Part shown: positions 57,602 to 64,000 of the stretch, piece by piece
Numbering within the stretch: the first letter of the stretch is position 1
Layout of the letters: every line of letters starts with the position of its first letter
Assembly: GCA_018340375.1 (NCBI GenBank)
Contig: JAFFJZ010000007.1
Coordinates: 9,796,001-9,860,000, forward strand
Length of the DNA stretch: 64,000 nucleotides
From: Gonatopus flavifemur
Taxonomy: Eukaryota; Arthropoda; Insecta; Hymenoptera; Dryinidae
Direction of reading: 5' to 3'
Translations under genes and position numbers: made by a program
Notes under the pieces: generated by a model
Told to the model about the DNA's origin: nothing
The model's database searches: none
What the model saw: only the letters and a program-made list of their open reading frames with translations

Positions 57602-57893
57602 CCCAGTGAACACTTATGAGAGGAAGAGCTCTTTAAGAGGTCTTTTGAAAGAGCTCTGTCGATGTTATCATATTGATATCTGAATGGTATCATTTTCCTG
57701 AGATCTCAGAAAAAAATCCTCTTGAAGAGTTCGCTTGGATAACATTCTGGCAATCTCTTATTTTCCTCAGAAATCGACGCATCTGATAACATTCTGATAT
57801 CTTTATGTTAACTTTCTGAAAGGTCTATATGACCTCTTACACATATTTGGGAGATCTTTAAGAGCTCTGGATGATAACATATTGTTCACTGGG
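57602..57893. mobile_element. 292-bp inverted-repeat element, CCCA-type ends
   Basis: CCCAGTGAACA pairs exactly with the right end; the arms contain 'gagctctt' and 'gagatct' runs. AA flanks both sides (57600-57601, 57894-57895). It sits within diverged CACGGAG-family sequence (about 57460-57990). Confidence 0.82.
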
Positions 57894-58138
57894 AAGTTAG
57901 ATCGTTATCAAAACAATCTACGTATCGCCTACAGCAGCTATCCGTCATAACCATACTTCAGATCGTTACCATAACCACACATTTTCTTCGGTGTATCGTG
58001 GAATTTGTTTGCTGTCCCTGGTGAAAAAAGTTCCTGAAAATTTCTGAAAATTTCCCTGAATTTCCCTGCAAAACTGTGAATCTCACTGAAAAACTTTGGA
58101 AAACATTGAAAAAACCTAAATAAATCTGAAAAACTCTA

Positions 58139-58935
58139 CACGGAGAGAAAAGAATTCGCTACGACAGCGAAACCTGACTTTGCTGGGTACCTATTGCTGA
58201 GGCAGTAAACTTTTTGCTGTGACAGCAATCTATTTGCTATCACAACAATCTTGTTAGCTACGACATCAATTTTTTTAGCTATGGAAGCAAAAAATTGTTA
58301 CTCTTCCAGCAAAATTTATTTGCTATTCTGTATATAATACTAAAAATTTGGCTAGTCCAGGGGAAAATTTGCCCCTGCTAAATTTTCCCGATAAAGAACG
58401 ATACAAAACGATACATTTTTTCTATAATTTTCAATGAGGTTTCTGAATACGGAATTTACGAAGTTATATCGTTATTAAACGATAGAACTCTATCGTTCCT
58501 TATCGTTTTCTATAAAAATTCAAAAGAATGTGTGGAATTTTATCGTGAAATTCGTATAAGAAAAGTACCAGTTATTTGGAAAAAAATAGTTATGTGTTCC
58601 AGAATAAGTAGTACTTTTTCTATACGAATTTCACGATAAACCCCCATACATTGTGTTAAATTTTTATAAAAAACGAAAGAGTTCTATCGTTTAATAAAGA
58701 TATAACTTCGTAAATTCCGTATTTAGAAACCTCATTGAAAACTATAGAAGAAATTTATCGTTTTGTATCGTTCTTTATGGGGACAATTTAGCAGGGGCTG
58801 TATTAGTCAATCATATTGCTCTCCCAGGAATTCAGTTAGCTGTGGTAGCGAATTTTTAGCTAGGTTAGCAAAAGAATTCGCTATTCTATGCACAATATTT
58901 CGATTTGCTGCGTCAGAGGATTTTTTCTCTCCGTG
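58139..58935. mobile_element. CACGGAG-family element, itself interrupted
   Basis: CACGGAGAGAAAAGAATTCG to TTTTTCTCTCCGTG, with TA on both sides (58137-58138, 58936-58937). The hairpin-chain interior ('tttgctgtgacagcaat', 'ttagctacgacatcaat') is split by 58371-58798. Confidence 0.85.
58371..58798. mobile_element. 428-bp palindrome nested two levels deep
   Basis: GCCCCTGCTAAATTTTCCC faces GCCCCTGCTAAATTGTCCCC from the right. 'aagaacgatacaaaacgata', 'aacctcattgaaa' and 'aaacgatagaactc' type segments are mirrored toward a centre near 58590. It lies in 58139-58935, which lies in 58015-59208. Confidence 0.82.
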
Positions 58936-59218
58936 TAAGAACCTATGAACATTTTTTCAAACCCTGAAGAATTTTCAAAAACCCCTAAAATTCCTGAAAA
59001 ATTCTGAGAAACTCTCACTTACCGGGCACGTTTTTCCACTGAAAATTTTTCTGAATATTTATGAATATCTCTGAAAAACTCTGACTTTCCCTGAAAATCA
59101 CTTAGACTGTCTGAGAAACCATGAACCCCTCTGAAATGCTTCGAAAAACTCTTCACTGAAAATTACTGAAAATCCCAGTTATTCTCGATGAAATTTTTCC
59201 ACCAGGGGCCACAACAAT

Positions 59219-59462
59219 CCACTACACAAAATGTTGCCAAACGTTCCTGGTACATCCCAGAGACTGCTAATGTCCTACTATTGTAACCTTTTGAATGAAA
59301 TGTTTCAAGAAAACATCTCAGGAACGTTTATGGAACATGAAACATTCCTGCGACGTTTCAGAGACATTCTTTTGAAATATGTCATTCGAAACGTCACAAT
59401 GGCAAGACATTAGCAGTCTCTGGGAAGTTTCAGAAACATTTCACAACATTTTGTCAAGTGGG
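59219..59462. mobile_element. ~244-bp inverted-repeat element
   Basis: CCACTACACAAAATGTTGCC faces CCCACTTGACAAAATGTTGT from the right. 'cccagagactgctaatgtc' is mirrored exactly. The flanking dinucleotides do not match well. Confidence 0.72.
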
Positions 59463-59521
59463 CAGTCCATTAACTATGCCAGTGAATTTTTAGACATTAC
59501 AGCAAAAAAATTCCACAACTA

Positions 59522-60374
59522 CACCGAAAAAAATGTTTTGTTGAAATGTGATCAACCAAACATTTTGTTGAAAACCATATCATTTCTTTGTTGCACACCT
59601 TTGGTTTCTAGGTAAATACATTTTGCTTGGGAAACCAAATCATATCGTCTGCAGACTGAAAATATTTTGTCCTGATGAGAAAATCATGGGTCAGATTGAA
59701 AAAAAAATCACCACCAGCAGACTTGAACACAGGCCTTTGGGATTGGAGGCGGAGGCCCTATCACTCAAGCCACTGCCGATCACTTGGATAGGGGGGGGGG
59801 GGGCTTCTTTCCATATATCAAGTTGTGTTCATGTTTCAAACTCGAACTTCAAATACTAAGCCGTGTTAGGATTGAAGTGAGAATGATTTTCATCACGAAT
59901 GTCTATGGTACAGGTACATATGACTTTCATTGAAAAGTAGCTCCGGGCTCTTGCGACATCTCCTTGTAAGATTCAATTAACGAGTTTATATGATTGTAAT
60001 AAATCAAAGTATTCTTCCATGCAGGGATGCATCATTTTATTAACGACACAAAACTTTTCATGTGAATTTACGTTTCAGAAATGCAAAAGAATATTTTCAC
60101 TACAAAGATGAAGTCTTTATGAAGTGACAAAATCATTTTCTTTGTGGAACAAAACCGCGTGAGTTTTGTGAAAAAAACCAAATAATATGTTTTTTTCAAA
60201 GGATGTGGGTAACCGAGAAATGTACTTGATCTTAACCAAACAATCCAAATCAGTTTAGTTCGAGGTGCAAAATGATTTATCCTTTTGGTTCCCTTGACCA
60301 AATTATATAGTATGGTCATGAGAAATCAAACAACAAAACACTTTTATTACCTTTACCAAAACTTTTTTTCAGTG
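59522..60374. mobile_element. 853-bp inverted-repeat element carrying a SINE-like piece
   Basis: CACCGAAAAAAATGTTTTGT faces CACTGAAAAAAAGTTTTGGT from the right, with TA on both sides (59520-59521, 60375-60376). It interrupts an old CACGGAG-family copy ('ttacagcaaaaaaattcc' before, 'gagatttgtttgctattctgtc' after, to about 60535). 59700-59800 holds tRNA-like sequence. Confidence 0.65.
59710..59785 (-). ncRNA. tRNA-like segment, probable SINE head
   Basis: On the minus strand TGGCTTGAGTGATAGG (59772 downward) resembles an RNA polymerase III A box, and GTGTTCAAGTC (about 59730-59720) resembles a B box some 35 bases further on, normal tRNA spacing. I cannot fold a convincing acceptor stem, so a tRNA-derived SINE or tRNA pseudogene is likelier than a working tRNA. 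A poly-G run (59789-59802) lies beside it. Confidence 0.5.
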
Positions 60375-60601
60375 TACAGCGAGATTTGTTTGCTATTCTG
60401 TCCATAGACAAAAAATATGTGATATCCAGCTTCTTTTGCAAATAGTTCATGACTGCAGCCGATTTGATGGTTCAGACAGCTGAACAACTTGCTAAAGTAG
60501 CGGATTCTTTGCTGAGTTAGCGGAAAAAAATTATGCATTGCACAGTCATTGAATGTTTTTCCACCTCATATTGATCTTGAATAAGTGAAGTTCTGTGCTA
60601 T

Positions 60602-60883
60602 CCCATACAGCACAAAAGTCCCCGCAAAGAGCTCCCGTTATGACAGTAAACATGAATTCATTATGAATAGTTCGAATTCAAAATGAACTCTTGATGAATA
60701 ACTTAATCTTCAGAAAGAATTCATGTCACGAATTCATAAAGAACTGTTCAGGCATTCAACATGTATGCATTTTGAATTCATTGAGTTCATACTGAATTCA
60801 TTTTTACTGCCATAACGGGGACTGTTTAAGAAGTTCTTTTAGAAGTTTTTGTGAATTAAAAATGATCATTTGTGCTGTCTAGG
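60602..60883. mobile_element. 282-bp element, copy 2 of a pair (other at 19846)
   Basis: CCCATACAGCACAA faces CCTAGACAGCACAA from the right, with AT on both sides (60600-60601, 60884-60885). It is collinear with and equal in length to 19846-20127. Confidence 0.88.
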
Positions 60884-61127
60884 ATGTAAAACTTGTACAA
60901 ATTTTGTTCAAGTACTATGGTACCCCTAATCCGGCTGGAGGGCTCAAGTAGTGATGTCGATTCTTCAAAAGAACTGGGTCTTTTTTTTTTTTAGAAAGAG
61001 TATTTAGTTTTTGTAGATTTGTATAAAATATAGATAAAAATTCGATATATTTTGAAAACCGACATCACTGGGTTGAACCAAATGAGATGAGGATATTTTT
61101 GTATCTTCTTAAATACTGCAAAATATT

Positions 61128-61673
61128 CCTAGACAAGAAAAAATTTGTCATTGTCTAAAAGATTTCCACTGGATATCTTGAAGATGTCTTATGCAACAGT
61201 TTTCACTGTCTTTAAGATATCTTCAGTAAGTAATCCAAAAGAGACACACACAGCAGTTTTGGTCTTCAAGATATCTTGAGGACCTCTTCAAAAAAGTTTA
61301 AGAAATCTTATGCAACATGAAAAGATATCCTCAAGATGTCTAAAACAGCTCATACTTCTAAAATACATCTAAAAGATATCTTTTAGAAAATCTAAAACTT
61401 TTCTTTCGAGATTATATCTTTTAGACATCTTATAGAAATCTTTTAGAACCAAGAACTGTTTTAGATCTCTTAAAGATATCTTTTCATGTTGCATAAGACT
61501 TCTTAAAATTGGCCTGAGATATCTTTCCGAACTGAAATGCTATGTGGGGATCTGAACACATCTCTCAGATTTCTTAACCGAAGATACCGTAAAGACAGTG
61601 GAAGTGGTTGCATAAGACATCTTCAAGATATCCAGTGGAAATTTGGGACAATCAAAAATTTGTGTTGTCTGGG
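61128..61673. mobile_element. 546-bp palindromic element, CCCA-type ends
   Basis: CCTAGACAAGAAAAAATTTG faces CCCAGACAACACAAATTTTT from the right. 'ccactggatatcttgaagat' and 'gtcttatgcaac' are mirrored, and 'aagatatctt' motifs fill the centre. TT flanks both ends (61126-61127, 61674-61675). Confidence 0.85.
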
Positions 61674-61979
61674 TTTTGGCAGGACTATAAAACTTTCTAG
61701 TACCCTCTATTCATTCTGTACTCTTATGGAAGAAGATGAGAACGTCACATACTGACAAATTTTCGAATTTTTCGAACTCCAATTGAATTCTTCACGAACT
61801 GATGTGTGTCCTGTATCATAGAAATGCATACATAAAATTTACGATAACATTTTCCCTTTGAAATTATTTAAATATCGGGGAATTGAACAGCATTTTTGTT
61901 TTGCGATTGTGTACCGTACGCAAGCAGTTCCAGAATCTCGCTATATCTCGAAACACGTATGCGTATAATATCGACTACG

Positions 61980-62410
61980 TAGTGTTGATCGAGTAAGTTT
62001 GTGCAACGCGGTTTCTGCCGGTTCTGGCTGCTGTTTACGTCGTCAAACGCGCTCTTGGAATCTTGCGCTACCTTCTGTCTCCGTTGCAAACGCACATGTA
62101 CAGACTGGAAATCCAGGTGTGTGTTACAGTAAGAGACGTCTGGCAACGTCGCGCGCGCACACCGAACGACTACGACACGGTATGATGACGAGCGACGGCG
62201 TGGATTCCGCTTCGCAACCGCAACCGCATATGTGTTGTGCAGCTGGCGGCTTGGGCTGGCCTGGTCTTGCCTGGCCTGGCACCGCTTCGCAGCGCCGGAC
62301 TTGGGACGCCATCACGATGCCGTGTCGTCGTAGCCGTGCAACGGTTTCTCCGCAGTGACGCACAAGCTGCCGGAGGAACGACGACGTGATTTGACGTTCC
62401 GCTAACGTAG
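61980..62410 (+). promoter_or_regulatory. GC-rich, CpG-containing promoter-like region of the MADF gene
   Basis: This stretch is visibly richer in G and C and in CG dinucleotides than anything else in the window ('cgtcgtcaaacgcgctcttg', 'gacgagcgacggcgtgg'). It directly precedes the MADF exon, as expected for a TATA-less housekeeping-type promoter and 5' leader. Open frames on both strands (61999-62358 plus, 62124-62429 minus) are long because stop codons are AT-rich; they show no domain. The start of transcription cannot be placed. Confidence 0.5.
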
Positions 62411-62672
62411 TTATTAATTGTACATACAAAATAAATACAAAATACTCGATATCGAAGCCAACATTATTTCGATAACAGTATCTTTCATCATCGGTTCAGG
62501 TCGTGTAAAAGCAGTATTCTGTTATAACAAAACGTGCGTGGAAGACGCAAAATTTTGTTTTGTTTTGAAAAGAACAGGTGATTTCTTCCATTGTTACTTC
62601 CAATTGGAATCCGTTACACGTGAGTTGGAAATATCGATTCGAATCGACGTTTCATTCGGAAAAAGTTTGAAA

Positions 62673-62844
62673 ATGTTCGACACGGAGAAATTCATTATGG
62701 AAATTGAGAAAAGACCTGCGATTTACGATGTCAATCGCAGTGAGTACAACGACCGTAATGCCAAGATGACCGCGTGGGATGAGGTTTGCCAGGTGATGGT
62801 ACCGAATTGGGCGCGCTTGACGGACGAGGAGAGAAACGCTGAAG
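62673..62844 (+). CDS. First coding exon of a MADF-domain protein (partial)
   Basis: The exon encodes MFDTEKFIMEIEKRPAIYDV, then an AKMTAWDEVCQVMVPNW stretch, and runs to RLTDEERNAEG. This is the N-terminal half of a MADF domain, the Myb/SANT-like DNA-binding domain of Adf-1-type insect transcription factors. The conserved features are the (F)I..IEKRP.IYD start and the AW (here TAWDEV) helix. The donor GAAG|GTACGT follows (exon ends at 62844, phase 1), so the rest of the domain lies beyond the window or in unrecognised exons. I chose the ATG at 62673 (AAAATG) because the domain starts immediately after it. An upstream in-frame ATG at 62418 would add 85 residues unlike any MADF protein and is more likely leader. 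Confidence 0.85.
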
Positions 62845-64000
62845 GTACGTATATACGTATATACATGTTTATACTTGTCCCCCACTACTCCATGTCGTAC
62901 GATCGATCGATCCGAATTCCATATACATAGCTCTTTTTCTCTATATTCCTGCAACCCTACATGTACACGGGATTGTGACCTAACTCATAACGTACTGTAT
63001 CTATAAATTTCATTTATTTTCTTCGTTATCAGAAACAATTTACTGTTTTTTTCTTATGATACATAAATGTTGTGCATGTTGGTAAGAATGTATGTGAATG
63101 TACGTACAGTTTGTGCACGATAGGCACAAGGCACAAGAAAGGAAGTGTGAGTATGTAACTGTATGTCAGTGATGCCAGGAAAAACGGTGTGGACCGAAAA
63201 ATCAGCCCCTCCATTATTCACACAATGACACGTTCGTATACGTGTGACTCGCATGTATACGAAAGTTTCATCGTGTGCACGGTGGAGGGGCTGATTTTTC
63301 GGTCCACACCGTCTTTCCTGGCATCACTGCTGTATGTGTATGCTGTACCGTGGTAAATGCGTGAATGTACACTTGCATTGGCATCACACGCGACACCCTA
63401 TACCTCATACGAAAAATTGTTTTCATGGAAAGAGAGAAATCAAGCAGACTTTGCAATCACAACACGAATTGTACTGTCCCCAAAACATGAGCTGGAAAGA
63501 TAACATTTGTTTTTTTGTTTTTTTTTATCTGGATTGTATGATCATATTTATGTTTTGGGTACAATTTTCATAAGTCATCAGAGCCACGTTTGTTGTTTTT
63601 ATTACATATTCCAATCAGGTTATCTCATTTAATCTTCCTGTATTTAGAAGGAATGAGGATATCCTTCGATGATTCATAAATATTTATGCGGATTGTGATA
63701 ATCATGTTGCAATAATTACCTTCTCCAGCAATTTATATCAAAATTCATGTGGTTGACGTATTCAAGATTTTTCCATTTGATTTTTCAATCATTAAACGAA
63801 TAATGCGCATTCAGGTTGCGCGTTATTTCCATCCCCGTACACGCGATCCCATTCCTTCGTACGAAAATATTACGGTACAAAGGTGCCGCTTTTTCCACAA
63901 TCCAGAGAGAATGAAGAGAGGGATGAATTAGACCAAAGCGTGTAATCTCTGGTAAACGCGATGGATCCGTCTGAATGAAAACTGATAACAACCACATAAA
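62845..64000 (+). other. Intron of the MADF gene
   Basis: It begins with the donor GTACGT and a GTATATACGTATATACATG stretch and continues to the window end. It contains the hAT-type element at 63167-63329. I did not find a second MADF exon (expected to start with a lysine/tryptophan-rich helix, W..LR..Y). Confidence 0.6.
63167..63329. mobile_element. 163-bp hAT-type MITE with perfect 8-bp duplication
   Basis: CAGTGATGCCAGGAAAAACG faces CAGTGATGCCAGGAAAGACG from the right, and the arms run 47 bp ('gtgtggaccgaaaaatcagc' 'ccctcca') with only one or two changes. CTGTATGT is duplicated exactly (63159-63166, 63330-63337). It is the only inserted element I recognise in the MADF intron and appears recent. 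Confidence 0.95.

Larger units (their letters stand above)
58015..59208. mobile_element. ~1.2-kb element built of CTGAAAAA repeats, interrupted
   Basis: TCCCTGGTGAAAAAAGTTC at the left pairs with CCCCTGGTGGAAAAATTTC from the right. The space is a degenerate array of 'ctgaaaattt' and 'ctgaaaaactc' units (58020-58136 and 58940-59190). The CACGGAG element 58139-58935 interrupts the array. The architecture parallels 12449-13471, with different repeat units but similar CCCTG(R)TGAA ends. Confidence 0.65.

Noticed and set aside
61999..62358. 119-codon plus-strand frame in the GC-rich region
   Set aside because: No domain, low-complexity Gly/Trp/Pro stretch, and an equally long minus-strand frame overlaps it. 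Long frames are expected in GC-rich DNA, so it is better explained as promoter or leader.
62418..62672. 85-codon in-frame N-terminal extension of the MADF exon
   Set aside because: The sequence does not resemble any MADF protein N-terminus and the domain begins right after the ATG at 62673; treated as leader.

Overview
This is AT-rich animal nuclear DNA and almost certainly insect. The evidence is a spliced fatty-acid-binding protein (FABP) gene of arthropod type, the first exon of a MADF-domain gene (a family expanded in insects), TATA/initiator promoters, a mariner relic, a CFDP2/RTE-like non-LTR retrotransposon and a hAT relic. A hymenopteran is plausible but the sequence alone does not settle it. 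I see no bacterial-type gene, operon or CRISPR array.

Layout: 1-3200 holds a dead non-LTR retrotransposon with a small inverted-repeat element inside its endonuclease. 4895-7117 is a fold-back element with internal subrepeats. From 7478 to 48046 on the minus strand lies one complete FABP gene: last exon 7478-7531, central exon 10490-10761, and two alternative first coding exons at 17722-17794 (1b) and 47968-48046 (1a), each with its own TATA-type promoter. Both first exons end in the same splice phase and join the same acceptor, giving proteins of 132 and 134 residues that differ only in the N-terminal strand/helix. The 37-kb first intron is a reservoir of transposable elements. It includes a decayed mariner (13591-14877), an element made of ~10-bp repeats (12449-13471), an 8.4-kb nested hAT-like insertion (27776-36167), and a tandem repeat carrying three dated insertions (37260-40325). 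Upstream of the gene come a hAT relic (49031-50704), many more small inverted-repeat elements, a tRNA-like SINE piece, and then a GC-rich promoter-like region (about 62000-62400) leading into the plus-strand first exon of a MADF gene (62673-62844), whose intron runs off the window.

The most unusual content is the density and order of short non-autonomous inverted-repeat elements. By their ends and target duplications they sort into at least three classes. Class one has CAC(N)G...A-rich ends with 2-bp duplications (TA, TG, CA or AA). Class two has CCCA/CCCC ends with 2-bp duplications (TT, AT, AA or TA). Class three has YAGGG or CAGTG hAT-type ends with 8-bp duplications. Many are nested, so relative insertion order can be read, and several insertion sites can be checked against uninterrupted paralogues inside the same window. 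All coordinates and repeat alignments were read by eye; family names beyond FABP, MADF, mariner, hAT and CFDP2/RTE-like are not claimed.
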